64,000 nucleotides of DNA from assembly GCA_029210565.1 (NCBI GenBank), contig JARGFQ010000006.1:186001-250000 (forward strand), read 5' to 3'. The DNA is from Bacteroidales bacterium (GTDB lineage: Bacteria > Bacteroidota > Bacteroidia > Bacteroidales > VadinHA17). The translations under genes and the position numbers were made by a program. The stretch's first letter is position 1. Each line of letters starts with the position of its first letter. This document shows positions 28,019 to 36,655 of this stretch, piece by piece. The notes beneath the pieces were generated by a model. That model ran no database searches, had not been told where the DNA came from, and worked only from the letters and a program-made list of their open reading frames with translations.

Positions 28019-28219
28019 TTACACTACTTCAAAGGTTATTTTCACGTTTACCCGGTATTCGGTAATTTTGTTTTTCACTACCACCGCACTCTGCTCCTTA
28101 ACGTATGCGGAGCGTATTTCCTTTACGGTTTTGGCTGCCACGTTAACTGCGGAAGCTGTTGCTTCTTCCCAGCTTACAGGGGAAGAGGCAAGAATCTCGA
28201 TAACTTTCAGTACTGCCAT
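28019..28219 (-). CDS. Dodecin family protein
   Basis: Small flavin- or CoA-binding dodecameric protein. I start at MAVLKVIEILASSP (66 residues, the normal dodecin length), because the open frame extends 19 codons further upstream with unrelated sequence. Family features are SPVSWEEATASAVNVAAKTVKEIR and the terminal strand EYRVNVKITFEV. The canonical flavin-stacking tryptophan appears in SWEEA. A gap of 14 bases separates it from the LysM gene, so they are likely cotranscribed. Confidence 0.9.
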   Translation of the reverse strand: MAVLKVIEILASSPVSWEEATASAVNVAAKTVKEIRSAYVKEQSAVVVKNKITEYRVNVKITFEVV

Positions 28220-28368
28220 AATTTGCTGTTTTATTGGGTTATAATTAATATTTTGGAATAGCCTGTCACAATGCAATGAACCTGTAAGATAGTATAAAAA
28301 ATCGTGATTTACTAATATCCCGGCTCATAATTTAGCCGGTCTGACTGTCGGAAATTCAAGACCTTTTG

Positions 28369-28376
28369 TATATTTG
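28369..28376 (+). promoter_or_regulatory. Putative mscL promoter -7 element
   Basis: TATATTTG matches the -7 consensus exactly, about 45 bases before the mscL start. No clear -33 TTTG is found at the expected distance. Confidence 0.45.
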
Positions 28377-28420
28377 ACTCAGTGTTAACCTGATCTAAAA
28401 AATCATTAAAAAGCTTGACT

Positions 28421-28852
28421 ATGGGAATTGTGAAAGAATTCAAGGAATTTGCCGTTAAGGGTAACATGCTTGACATGGCCGTTGGTATTATCATCGGCGG
28501 CGCCTTCGGCAAGATCATCACCTCACTTGTTAATGACGTGCTTATGCCACCGTTGGGTCTTCTCCTCGGGAAGGTCGACTTCAACAATCTCAAGGCGATC
28601 CTGCAGACGGGGCAGGAGGCAATAACTGAAGGAGAAGCACTGGTTCAGCCTGCTGTATCGGAAGTGGCTATCAATTATGGCCTGTTCATCCAGACTATAA
28701 TTGACTTTGTGCTCGTTGCCCTGTGTATCTTCTTTGTGATCAGGGCGATGAACAATCTCAAGAAGAAGGAGGAAGCAGTTCCTGCACCACCTCCGCCTCC
28801 GAGTGAAGATGTTGAGCTTCTCAAGGAGATACGTGATCTTCTTAAAAAATAG
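28421..28852 (+). CDS. mscL: MscL, large-conductance mechanosensitive channel
   Basis: Pentameric inner-membrane safety valve opened by membrane tension during hypo-osmotic shock. I start at [18 protein letters not shown] (143 residues); the frame also opens at a TTG two codons upstream. TM1 contains the pore motif [33 protein letters not shown]2 is [21 protein letters not shown], and the C-terminal bundle helix follows a Pro-rich linker (PAPPPPP). Confidence 0.95.
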   Translation: MGIVKEFKEFAVKGNMLDMAVGIIIGGAFGKIITSLVNDVLMPPLGLLLGKVDFNNLKAILQTGQEAITEGEALVQPAVSEVAINYGLFIQTIIDFVLVALCIFFVIRAMNNLKKKEEAVPAPPPPPSEDVELLKEIRDLLKK

Positions 28853-28909
28853 TCCGTCGCACAATAACATGCAAGTAAAATTGTTTGCATATTTGCAAAC
28901 GATTTGATT

Positions 28910-28966
28910 ATGGCAAGAATACGGAAATATTACTGGTGGCGCAGGTTCTTCCCCGACAGGGGCTGA
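28910..28966 (+). CDS. Tiny ORF resembling an aromatic leader peptide
   Basis: Eighteen codons, MARIRKYYWWRRFFPDRG, then TGA. Consecutive Tyr-Tyr, Trp-Trp and Phe-Phe pairs resemble leader peptides that sense aromatic aminoacyl-tRNAs. A GC-rich hairpin with a T-rich tail follows 32 bases downstream. No aromatic biosynthesis gene lies downstream on this strand in the window, so it may be an orphan leader, a small protein, or chance sequence after mscL. Confidence 0.35.
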   Translation: MARIRKYYWWRRFFPDRG

Positions 28967-28998
28967 ATCACGGCACTGTGCAATACGTTCAGAACAGA

Positions 28999-29021
28999 GG
29001 CTGCGGTGGATAACTGCGGCC
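28999..29021 (+). terminator. Hairpin with T-rich tail downstream of mscL
   Basis: GGCTGCGG (28999-29006) pairs with CTGCGGCC (29014-29021) with two G-U pairs, followed by TTTTCTGT. It could terminate mscL or act as the terminator of the preceding leader-like ORF. Confidence 0.45.
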
Positions 29022-29047
29022 TTTTCTGTCTGTCAGTGAGCAAAAGA

Positions 29048-29072
29048 AGAGCCGGCCTCAGGGGCCGGCTCT
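29048..29072 (-). terminator. Strong intrinsic terminator, minus-directed
   Basis: Perfect 10-bp stem AGAGCCGGCC/GGCCGGCTCT with a five-base loop. On the minus strand it is followed by TCTTTTG, while the plus-strand flank is not T-rich, so it probably ends the small minus-strand unit at 29113-29247. Confidence 0.65.
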
Positions 29073-29112
29073 CTTACTCCGGATAGTGCCAAAAGAACCT
29101 GTGTCTGAAAGA

Positions 29113-29247
29113 TCATTGGATGTAAAAATTGTACTCGTAGGACAAACCATTTTCACGCAACCACCTGCGAAGTGCTTTGGCGATCTTTCTTTTCCGGAGC
29201 AGGACTATTCCTATTTCTTCCGCTGTTATCTGATAATAGGTCTTCAT
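29113..29247 (-). CDS. Small ORF, 44 residues, unknown
   Basis: ATG-started ORF encoding a basic 44-residue peptide that begins MKTYYQITAEEIGIVLL and continues RKRKIAKALRRWLRENG. I do not recognise it. It has its own signals: a -7 element TAGCTTTG about 42 bases upstream and a strong terminator about 40 bases downstream, so it looks like an independent transcription unit. It could be a small protein or a small RNA with a chance ORF. Confidence 0.4.
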   Translation of the reverse strand: MKTYYQITAEEIGIVLLRKRKIAKALRRWLRENGLSYEYNFYIQ

Positions 29248-29288
29248 TTTTACTGCCGAGATTCAAAAGTCAAATTCCTCTCAAACCT

Positions 29289-29296
29289 CAAAGCTA
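29289..29296 (-). promoter_or_regulatory. -7 element for the small minus-strand unit
   Basis: TAGCTTTG on the minus strand matches TAnnTTTG. No TTTG is present 18-20 bases further upstream. The stretch between here and the hflC stop at 29491 holds no other feature I can support. Confidence 0.4.
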
Positions 29297-29490
29297 ATTT
29301 ACATCAGAAGGAGCCGCCGGCAATGCTCATTTTGATATACAGGCTCCGGCTGTTGATAAACAGCGGTTTACCTTACACATTGTGCAGGCAGGAGAACGCG
29401 GATCTGTGCTGAGGCCGGTCTGGCCGGCTACCGGAAGTTCTTTGGTGCCGGGAGGAGAGTGAGGATGGCTGCCGGGGACGTTCAGGTCCT

Positions 29491-30441
29491 CTACCGGAAG
29501 TCCTTCAGGTATTTGTAGAGCTCTCCGTCCGTTGAGAGTATTATTGTTGTGGTAGTGTCAAAGGTCATGCGGAAGGCCTCCATTGACTTCACAAAAGCGT
29601 AGAGGTTTCTGGATGAGGAGGTCTGGTCATAGGCGTCGGCATATATGGCCGCTGCTTTGGCGTCAGCACGGCCCCGGATCTCTTCAGCCTTACGGAATGC
29701 CTCGGACTGAATGGTCTTGAGGTCACGCTCCTTTTCACCGTTGATCTTGGAGGCTTCACCCTGGCCCTCCGATCTGAACCTCTCGGCGATACGGTACCGT
29801 TCACTCTTCATCCGCTCGTAGATCTGCGTCCGTACCTCCTCTACATAGTTGAGTCGCTTGATGCGTACATCGAGGATCACAATACCAAGGTCGCTCACCT
29901 TCTTATTGGAGGATTTGAGAATCATCTCCTCTATTTTGAGTCTTCCGGTCTCGATGTCAGAGAGAGTGTCTCCCGTCTCCTCTCCTATCAGTCCGGAGGA
30001 GATAGGGGTTCTGTTGGTGGAACGAACGATCTCCTCGAGGTTGTGACCGGCGATATAATCACGTGTCTCTCCGTCGAGAATGTCAGCCAGCCTCGATTGT
30101 GCACCTCTCTCATCGGTCAGTCGCTTGAAGAACTGAAGGGGATCGGTTATCTGCCATCTGGCATAGGCATCGACGAAAATGAATTTTTTATCCTTGGTGG
30201 GTAGCTGGTTGGGGTCGCCGTCCCACTCCATATAGCGCTTTTCGAAGTAGTTTACCTTCTGGATGAAAGGCATCTTCAGCTTCAGGCCCGGGGTAATCTT
30301 CGGTTCTCCTACAGGTTTCCCGAACTGGGTTATGACAACCTGTTCCGTCTCCTTGACCATAAAGACGCATTCCAGGATGAGAAAGAGAGCCACTGCGAAC
30401 AGGGCGAAATTTACTATGAGTTTTGTGTTTTTTGCCGGCAT
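29491..30441 (-). CDS. hflC: HflC, SPFH-domain protease modulator
   Basis: Membrane-anchored SPFH/band 7 protein that pairs with HflK and, in known systems, encases FtsH and modulates membrane-protein quality control. The 316 residues have one N-terminal transmembrane segment (about 9-28), the SPFH domain (about 30-210) and a coiled C-terminal region with RFRSEGQGEASKINGEKERDLKTI. It begins 3 bases after hflK. Confidence 0.92.
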   Translation of the reverse strand: MPAKNTKLIVNFALFAVALFLILECVFMVKETEQVVITQFGKPVGEPKITPGLKLKMPFIQKVNYFEKRYMEWDGDPNQLPTKDKKFIFVDAYARWQITDPLQFFKRLTDERGAQSRLADILDGETRDYIAGHNLEEIVRSTNRTPISSGLIGEETGDTLSDIETGRLKIEEMILKSSNKKVSDLGIVILDVRIKRLNYVEEVRTQIYERMKSERYRIAERFRSEGQGEASKINGEKERDLKTIQSEAFRKAEEIRGRADAKAAAIYADAYDQTSSSRNLYAFVKSMEAFRMTFDTTTTIILSTDGELYKYLKDFR

Positions 30442-30444
30442 GGG

Positions 30445-31425
30445 TCAGTTGTTTGAGGTGAGTTGCATCTGAAGAAGTGGCAGCACGTTGTTGCCGCTCT
30501 CGTCGGTAATGATCTTGTGCCCGAGCTTTGGTATGACCTCCGCCATGGTCTCAAGGTATATCCTTCTCTTGGTCACTTCCGGGGCCTTGATATACTCGAG
30601 GTACAGTGCATTGAACCTGGAAGATTCGCCCAGAGCATTATTGACCCGTTCGGTGGCATAGCCTTCGGCGCGCTGTATTGTCTCTTCCGCCTGGCCTTTA
30701 GCCTTTGGTATCACCTTGTTATAATCAGACCTGGCCTGGTTTATCAGTGTCTCCCTCTCCTGCTGTGCCTGGTTGACATCGTTAAAGGCGTCCTTTACAG
30801 GGTCAGGAGGGTTGACATCCTGCAGCACCACCTGTTCTATCCTGATGCCCAGTGAATATTCGCTGCACAGCTCCTGCATCTTCTGGTGTACGCTGGAGGC
30901 TATCTCAGACCTCCCGACGGTAAGCACCTCGTTGACCGTACGGTCACCTACTATCTCGCGCATGGAGGCCTCGGAGATATCACGCAGGGTTGAGACCGCT
31001 TCTCTCACCTTGAAGAGAAACATGTAAGGATCTACTATGCGGTACTGTACTATCCATTCAACATCAGCCAGGTTCAGATCACCCGTCAGCATCAGGGATT
31101 CATCAACAGTACCCTTCTTGGTATATTCGGATTTTATGCCTGCCTCAACAGTACGGAAACCGAATTCCTCCTTCTGCTGCCTCTCGACAGCCACCTTATA
31201 GAGCCGTTCAATAACGGGTGCCTTAACATTCAGTCCCGGCTCAACCTGCCTCACATATTTGCCGAAGCGTGTAATGACACCCACCTCTTCGGGACCGATG
31301 GTGAAGAGTGAGCTTACCAGCAGGATGAATGCGATGAGGGCGATGGCAGAGTACCGGACATAAAGCCCGTTCTTACCCTTGAGGGAGTAGTATTCTCCCG
31401 GTCTGCGAAATGTCTGTGTTGTCAA
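30445..31425 (-). CDS. hflK: HflK, SPFH-domain protease modulator
   Basis: Partner of HflC. Its 326 residues contain one transmembrane segment (about 25-45), the SPFH domain starting at GPEEVGVITRFGKYVRQVEPGLN, and a coiled region with NQAQQERETLINQARSDYNKVI. It lacks the Gly-rich N-terminal extension of the E. coli protein. It lies 11 bases after the M48 protease, pointing to a shared envelope quality-control operon. Confidence 0.92.
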   Translation of the reverse strand: MTTQTFRRPGEYYSLKGKNGLYVRYSAIALIAFILLVSSLFTIGPEEVGVITRFGKYVRQVEPGLNVKAPVIERLYKVAVERQQKEEFGFRTVEAGIKSEYTKKGTVDESLMLTGDLNLADVEWIVQYRIVDPYMFLFKVREAVSTLRDISEASMREIVGDRTVNEVLTVGRSEIASSVHQKMQELCSEYSLGIRIEQVVLQDVNPPDPVKDAFNDVNQAQQERETLINQARSDYNKVIPKAKGQAEETIQRAEGYATERVNNALGESSRFNALYLEYIKAPEVTKRRIYLETMAEVIPKLGHKIITDESGNNVLPLLQMQLTSNN

Positions 31426-31436
31426 TCTGTCGTTTT

Positions 31437-32903
31437 TTACTGAGTTACAATCTTAATCATTTTTCCTGCCGCGATCTGGTCGTTAAGTTCCAGGTTGTTA
31501 AGCAGCGCAAGCTCCTCCCACATTTCCTGTTTCATACCGTAGTAGCTGAAAGCACTGGCGACGGTGCCAGAACGCTGGACCCTCTTGACGGCTATCCGCT
31601 GCGGCTTGACATTGATCCTGTAGGAGTCTGTAAGCTTCGCGAATGTCTTCATTGAAGACTCCATAGTACTTACATAACTGTTGAAATCGGCTTCAGTTGA
31701 CACACCGTGGAAGACGTAGATCAATGAGCCGTATTCTATAAAGTAAGAGAGGACCGTGTTTGTGCTCACCGCACCGGTCGACTGGTCCTTGGCCTGCTGC
31801 ATGGAAAGGGTGATTATTGCCGGTAGGCCGTTGACGGTTCTCCTTTCCGCCCGCTGCAGCTGAAGACCGTAGGCGGCCAGTGTGCTGTCGACAGCTGACT
31901 GGAGTGTCTTCTGGTTTGCGAGGGTGAACAGTAACAGTGCCCGGCCGCCCTGAGGCTGTACGGTAACCTGCGTGGGTGCGTTGGTAAGCTTCCATCCGAG
32001 AGGGAATGAGAATTTGAATCTCAGCTCCGGGTGATAGAAGGTGTTGTCATCGGTGTAGCCCTGCTTGGGGTCCTCGCCATATATCATGCCGTCAATCAAT
32101 TGCAGGTATGAATCTGTGTTGACCTTGTATGAAGGCAGCTTCAGGCTGTCCTGCCAGGCCCTGCTGAGCTGCATGACAGCGTTGTACCGGTCGCCCGGGT
32201 CGGGGTGGGTTGAAAGGAAGGTGGGAACACCGCCCTGTGATTGAGCCATGTTCATCTTGTTAAGCACATTGAAGAAATCGGCCATCTTTGTTGCGTCAAA
32301 ACCCATCTTCGAAGAGTATTCACAGCCAAGAGCATCGGCCATGCGCTCGTCGTCACGGCTGAAGCTCAGGAACAGCAACTCCATACCCTGCATGGCATAC
32401 TGGGCGTAGTTGGCAAACTTCTCGGAGGCGATCATTCCTCCTATCAGAAGCAGTGTGCCGAGCTGTTGTTTGGTCTGCTGGCTGACGGAATGGCGCGCGG
32501 CAACGTGCCCCATCTCGTGCCCAAGCACCCCCATGAGCTCAGCTTCGTTATTAAACTGTGCCAGGATGCCGCGGGTAAGGTATATGAAGCCACCTGGCAC
32601 AGCAAAGGCATTCACCACCGGCGAGTCAACAACCTTTACATGGTATTCAAGGTCGGGCCTGTGGGAGATCTTGCCCATCTCCGTGCCTTTCGACTGTACG
32701 AGTGCCTGAAGGTTGGGATCATCATATACCCCGAATGTGGCCAGTACCTGCGGGTCATAGGAGATGCCGAGGGCTACCTCCTGGGCTTCCGACATGAGCA
32801 TGATCTGCTTCTTCCCGGTAACAGGATTGACCGCGCAGGATACTGCAAGGAGCATTGCTGCAGTGAGCAGTACCATACCTGACAGGATTTTGTTTCGTCT
32901 CAT
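31437..32903 (-). CDS. M48 metalloprotease lipoprotein with LysM-like tail
   Basis: Zinc peptidase of the M48 (BepA/LoiP-like) group, exported as a lipoprotein. I start at MRRNKILSGM (488 residues) since this gives a signal peptide with lipobox LAVSC (Cys23); the frame extends 24 codons further upstream. The active site is HEMGHVAARHS with a downstream ERMADALG glutamate. The C-terminal part resembles a LysM-type segment (SGTVASAFSYYGMKQEMWEELALLNN). It is the first gene of an operon with hflK and hflC, suggesting periplasmic protein quality control. Confidence 0.88.
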   Translation of the reverse strand: MRRNKILSGMVLLTAAMLLAVSCAVNPVTGKKQIMLMSEAQEVALGISYDPQVLATFGVYDDPNLQALVQSKGTEMGKISHRPDLEYHVKVVDSPVVNAFAVPGGFIYLTRGILAQFNNEAELMGVLGHEMGHVAARHSVSQQTKQQLGTLLLIGGMIASEKFANYAQYAMQGMELLFLSFSRDDERMADALGCEYSSKMGFDATKMADFFNVLNKMNMAQSQGGVPTFLSTHPDPGDRYNAVMQLSRAWQDSLKLPSYKVNTDSYLQLIDGMIYGEDPKQGYTDDNTFYHPELRFKFSFPLGWKLTNAPTQVTVQPQGGRALLLFTLANQKTLQSAVDSTLAAYGLQLQRAERRTVNGLPAIITLSMQQAKDQSTGAVSTNTVLSYFIEYGSLIYVFHGVSTEADFNSYVSTMESSMKTFAKLTDSYRINVKPQRIAVKRVQRSGTVASAFSYYGMKQEMWEELALLNNLELNDQIAAGKMIKIVTQ

Positions 32904-32972
32904 TTTCCCGGATTTATTAATTATGATACGATCGGCATCGGTATTCCGTTGCCTGAAACAGAGGTCAACCTT

Positions 32973-33004
32973 CAAATTTAGTCAAAAATCCTGTAAAAAA
33001 CAAA
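32973..33004 (-). promoter_or_regulatory. Promoter of M48-hflK-hflC operon
   Basis: Minus-strand TTTG (33001-33004), 20-base spacer and TAAATTTG (32973-32980) match the Bacteroidota consensus. The -33 element is embedded in the T tail of the preceding gene's terminator. Confidence 0.65.
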
Positions 33005-33005
33005 A

Positions 33006-33027
33006 GCCGCCCCTTCTGCGGAGCGGC
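33006..33027 (-). terminator. Terminator of the DUF4382 gene
   Basis: On the minus strand GCCGC and GCGGC arms around a Pu-rich loop are followed by TTTTGTTTTTT. It lies about 35 bases beyond the stop of the DUF4382 lipoprotein gene. Confidence 0.6.
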
Positions 33028-33060
33028 CTTCGCTGTGCCGTCGGTTTCCGGGTCAACCGG

Positions 33061-33885
33061 TTACCTGTTCCTTAGCCTGAAATTTTGTACGGTTTTGTTC
33101 CCTGGCCTGATGACTATTCCCTCATAGCTCAGGGTGTCATAACCCTCTTTGGCTGCCGTGACGGAGTATGTGCCGGCCGGTACGCCAATTATGGCATAGT
33201 AACCCAGTGAGTCTGCGAATGCCGTGGCGACAACGGTATCCTGTTCCAGCCATACGATGGCATCGCGGATGGCTGCATCAAGGGTGTCAGTTACGATGCC
33301 CTGAATCCTTCCTGCCGAGGTCATATTGGCTGCCCTGATGACCGGTTTGAAGATGAAACCGTTATTGTTCCGCATATTACCCCTGAGGATGAATGATCTT
33401 GAAAGATCCATATCGAGGAGGAGTTCTGCCGTAAGACCGTCAGACACTTCCAGGAAGGGACTGATATGTATCTTTATACCGGTCTGGCTGCCGCTGGGAA
33501 CCTTAACGCTGTAGGGATCATCATTATCCTTCAGCTTCAGTCCTGCCTCATCCACGTAAAGCCTGACCTGGTCATATTCACCTGCCGGGACCTCAAGGTC
33601 GAGCAATGTTTCCGTGACACCGTTCCTGAGGTCAATCAGGTCAAGCGTCACTGTTTCTTCTGAGAGGACCATCCACGGAGTGCCGTCGCTGATACCGTCA
33701 CCCACCTTTTTTATTTCAACTTTTGTAATAGTTACAGTGGCAGATTCTATACCGCTTAATTCAAACGGATCATCAGTCATTTTTATCACCAGCCTCCCGT
33801 CGCCGGCATTGTCCTTCGTCTCGCTGCAAGCGCCGGTGATGAGAAGGAATGCTGCTGCCGTAAGTAAAATCAATGTCTTTTTCAT
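33061..33885 (-). CDS. DUF4382 lipoprotein with carboxypeptidase-regulatory domain
   Basis: Exported lipoprotein (274 residues; lipobox ITGAC, Cys20). Residues about 28-185 match the DUF4382 type (RLVIKMTDDPFELSGIESATVTITKVEI, VPAGEYDQVRLYVDEA). Residues about 192-272 form a carboxypeptidase regulatory-like beta-sandwich (GRIQGIVTD, SLGYYAIIGVPAGTYSVTAAKEGY). The function is unknown. It looks monocistronic with its own terminator. Confidence 0.78.
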   Translation of the reverse strand: MKKTLILLTAAAFLLITGACSETKDNAGDGRLVIKMTDDPFELSGIESATVTITKVEIKKVGDGISDGTPWMVLSEETVTLDLIDLRNGVTETLLDLEVPAGEYDQVRLYVDEAGLKLKDNDDPYSVKVPSGSQTGIKIHISPFLEVSDGLTAELLLDMDLSRSFILRGNMRNNNGFIFKPVIRAANMTSAGRIQGIVTDTLDAAIRDAIVWLEQDTVVATAFADSLGYYAIIGVPAGTYSVTAAKEGYDTLSYEGIVIRPGNKTVQNFRLRNR

Positions 33886-33954
33886 AACTGTATGGTTTAT
33901 GGTTTATTTAACGGGGATGCAAGTAAAGAGTCGAGTATGAAGATTTGATGAAAT

Positions 33955-36069
33955 TCATCTCCGAAAAATCCTTTCAAGGATTGAGCGCCGGCGTTTTCCG
34001 GCCTCTTCGTAGAGGATCTCGTCATCGTCAAATAGATCTATCAGTCTGTCAAAGAATGTCTTCTCCCTGAAGTCAGGGCAGAGGAGTGCTGCTTCCAGCT
34101 CCGGTGGCAGTTCGGGAAATGGCACATTGATCTCTCTCATGAGCTCCGGGTCGCGCTCTGCCTTCTTCAGAGTCATAGCCACCAGCGGCAGTGCCAGGGC
34201 ACTGCCAGAGCCATACCTGCCACTGTTGAAGTGTACCGCGGGGGTGGAGGCTCCCACCCGGCTCACTATAACCAGACCTGGATTGAAGGCTGCAAACCAT
34301 GCGTCGGCATAGTTCTGTGAGGTTCCGGTCTTGCCTGCCAGCGGTATCCTGACACCGTAGACGCTATGAATGGAGGCGCCGGTGCCCTCCCTTATGGCTT
34401 TCTGAAGCATGGCTCCCATCAGCAGGCTTGACCTTTCGGATATGACCTTCTCGTCAGATTGCGGAAACTCATTCTTCCAGAGTATGTTACCTTTGGAGTC
34501 GGCGATTGATTTCACAAAGTGGGGTTTCACCGCCATCCCACCGTTGGCAAAGGATGCATAACCCTGGGCTACCTCCAGAATGCTGGCCTCGGCTGTTCCC
34601 ATGGCCAGTGCGGGAGTGTTGTCAAGCGGGAAGGAGAAGCCCATCTTATTCCACTGTTCTTCCACCCTGTCAAACCCTATGAGCATGAAGAGGCTGAAGG
34701 TGGGTATGTTCATCGATTGTGCCAGTGCACCTGCGAGGGAGTATTTGCCACCGAAGGAGTGGTTGTAGTTTTCAGGACTCCAGTCCTTAAAGTCTGAGAG
34801 GGTGACCGAGTCATTCTCGAGATAACGGCACGGCTCCATCCCGTCTTCTAGGGCGGCGGCGAAGATGACAGGCTTGAAGACTGAGGCCAGCTGCCGCCGC
34901 GCCAGTATCTGGTCATAGGGTTGCAGTCGGTGATCGATGCCGCCGACCCATGCCCTGACGGCACCCGTTGACGGATCGAGGGCGAGCAGCCCGGCATGCA
35001 GGGTGGTCATCATTTTCCTGAGGCTATCAGGGATATCCCGCAGGGATCTCCTGCCCGATGAAGTACCGTACTGCTCGTCGAGCCTCTTCTGCATGCGAGG
35101 CATATGTACTGCGAAGGCTTCATTGGCCGCCTGCTGCAACGGAAGGCTTAGAGTGGTGGTGATGACCAGGCCCTCTCTTTCAATATCCCACTCCCTGCCA
35201 CGGAAGGGAGTAAGATCGCTCAGGATGCGCCCGGCCTCATTCCTGACCCTGACCATAAAATAGTCGGCCGGACCCGCAAGATCAATCTTGCTGTAATCAA
35301 GCTCCAGCGGCAATGCACAGAGGGAATCAGCCTTGCGCTTATCAAGGTAAGCGTACCGCTCCATCTGGTGCAGCACCACATTCCTGCGCCTGAGGGCATT
35401 GTCGGGGTGCAGACGGGGATTGTAAAGGGTGTTTGCCTTGAGCATGCCGATGAGCACCGCAGCTTCCTCCCTTTTCAGCTCGGGGGTGCTCTTGCTGAAG
35501 TACCTCTGCGAGGCTGCCTCGATGCCGTATAGGTTCTCCCCGAAGGAGACAGTATTGAGGTAAAGGGTCAGTATCTCCTCCTTGCTGGATACTTTCTCAA
35601 TGCGCCGGGCCAGCAGCGCCTCCCTGGTCTTGTTCAGGAAGAGCGGTAAAAGCGCATAGTCCTTCCTGCCATACATGTTCTTGGCCAGCTGCTGTGTGAT
35701 GGTGCTGCCGCCACCCGCACTGTGGTCGCGAAAGAGGATGGTCTTGAAGATGACCCTGAAGAGGCTCCTGGTGTCAATGCCGGAGTGTTCATGGAAACGC
35801 ACATCTTCAGTCGCCACCAGCGCCTCCGTCACGTGAGCGGGGATCCCGTCGTACTCTATGACCGTCCTGTTTTCGGAGTAAAACTTACCGATCATCTCCC
35901 CTTCGGCCGACAGCACAACGGAAGCCGTCGCATTCTTATAGTTGAGCAGTTGCCTCTTCCCCGGCAACCGCCCGAAAAATCCTGCCTGGACGGTGAGGAT
36001 GAAAACCACCGGAATAAGAATAATGATGCCGGCGACAGTCAATGTTATTTTATGCCCTCTCTTCATCAA
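33955..36069 (-). CDS. Penicillin-binding protein 1A
   Basis: Bifunctional class A peptidoglycan synthase of 704 residues. An N-terminal transmembrane anchor (about 8-30) is followed by the GT51 glycosyltransferase domain (catalytic Glu88 in ATEDVRFHEH; GGSTITQQL at 120-128) and the transpeptidase domain with SVFK (Ser396), SMN (452-454) and KTGT (580-583). It ends with a basic tail. It is divergent from acyP, with 110 bases between them and no clear promoter consensus. Confidence 0.93.
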   Translation of the reverse strand: MMKRGHKITLTVAGIIILIPVVFILTVQAGFFGRLPGKRQLLNYKNATASVVLSAEGEMIGKFYSENRTVIEYDGIPAHVTEALVATEDVRFHEHSGIDTRSLFRVIFKTILFRDHSAGGGSTITQQLAKNMYGRKDYALLPLFLNKTREALLARRIEKVSSKEEILTLYLNTVSFGENLYGIEAASQRYFSKSTPELKREEAAVLIGMLKANTLYNPRLHPDNALRRRNVVLHQMERYAYLDKRKADSLCALPLELDYSKIDLAGPADYFMVRVRNEAGRILSDLTPFRGREWDIEREGLVITTTLSLPLQQAANEAFAVHMPRMQKRLDEQYGTSSGRRSLRDIPDSLRKMMTTLHAGLLALDPSTGAVRAWVGGIDHRLQPYDQILARRQLASVFKPVIFAAALEDGMEPCRYLENDSVTLSDFKDWSPENYNHSFGGKYSLAGALAQSMNIPTFSLFMLIGFDRVEEQWNKMGFSFPLDNTPALAMGTAEASILEVAQGYASFANGGMAVKPHFVKSIADSKGNILWKNEFPQSDEKVISERSSLLMGAMLQKAIREGTGASIHSVYGVRIPLAGKTGTSQNYADAWFAAFNPGLVIVSRVGASTPAVHFNSGRYGSGSALALPLVAMTLKKAERDPELMREINVPFPELPPELEAALLCPDFREKTFFDRLIDLFDDDEILYEEAGKRRRSILERIFRR

Positions 36070-36179
36070 CCGGAATAAGTATTGGTTTTTATATGGAACA
36101 TTGCGTAAAAATAGCTTAAATTGTATGGAAAACTTAAACAGTGATTCCGGCCTGTCAAACCTGACTGGTTATTCTGACA

Positions 36180-36458
36180 ATGGAAGAGAGACTGCTATAC
36201 AGGATTCATATCACCGGGATGGTGCAGGGTGTGGGCTTCCGATGGAGTGCCGCCCGGGAGGCATGGAGGAGGGGTATTACCGGATATGTAAAAAACCTGG
36301 CCGACGGCAGTGTATATATCGAGGCTGAGGGCGACAGGGAACAACTGGCCTCATTTGCTGCCTGGTGCAGGAAGGGCCACGACATCGGATATGTTGACAA
36401 TGCCGACGTGAGCGAATCGGCTGCGGTCGGCTATGCTGAATTTCGCATTGAAAACTGA
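36180..36458 (+). CDS. acyP: Acylphosphatase
   Basis: Small enzyme (92 residues) that hydrolyses acyl phosphates. The catalytic arginine is in GMVQGVGFRWSA and the asparagine in GYVKNLADGSVYIEAEG. Full length; stands alone on the plus strand. Confidence 0.92.
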   Translation: MEERLLYRIHITGMVQGVGFRWSAAREAWRRGITGYVKNLADGSVYIEAEGDREQLASFAAWCRKGHDIGYVDNADVSESAAVGYAEFRIEN

Positions 36459-36615
36459 CCTGACAGGGAGTGTCAAAGCCGAAAACCGGAATATCTTCAA
36501 TTTTGGTACGTTGGTCAAACGGGGGCTGATGAACATCAAAATTGATTAGGTGTTATGAATAATAGGTCATAAATTTGACAAATAAATGCCGGTAACGAGG
36601 AGCCGGATTGGAGAG

Positions 36616-36632
36616 TGGCATAATAATTGCAC
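36616..36632 (+). promoter_or_regulatory. Candidate sigma-54 promoter
   Basis: TGGCATAATAATTGCAC has the sigma-54 layout: GG at -24 (36617-36618) and GC at -12 (36629-36630), exactly 10 bases apart, matching TGGCAC-N5-TTGCA with one change. The predicted start would be about 12 bases downstream, 14 bases before the next ATG. rpoN and activators are not in the window. Confidence 0.6.
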
Positions 36633-36655
36633 TTCTTAGCGTATTAAAGCAACCT

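Noticed and set aside
28219..28260. Segment AATTATAACCC ahead of dodecin shared with the ACP start region
   Set aside because: Similar A-rich AACC/AAAAC start regions precede many Bacteroidota genes, including susC here, so it is probably a general initiation context.
29086..29412. Plus-strand open frame of 108 codons between mscL and hflC
   Set aside because: No domain or start signal; it lies opposite the better supported minus-strand small unit and contains no recognisable protein.
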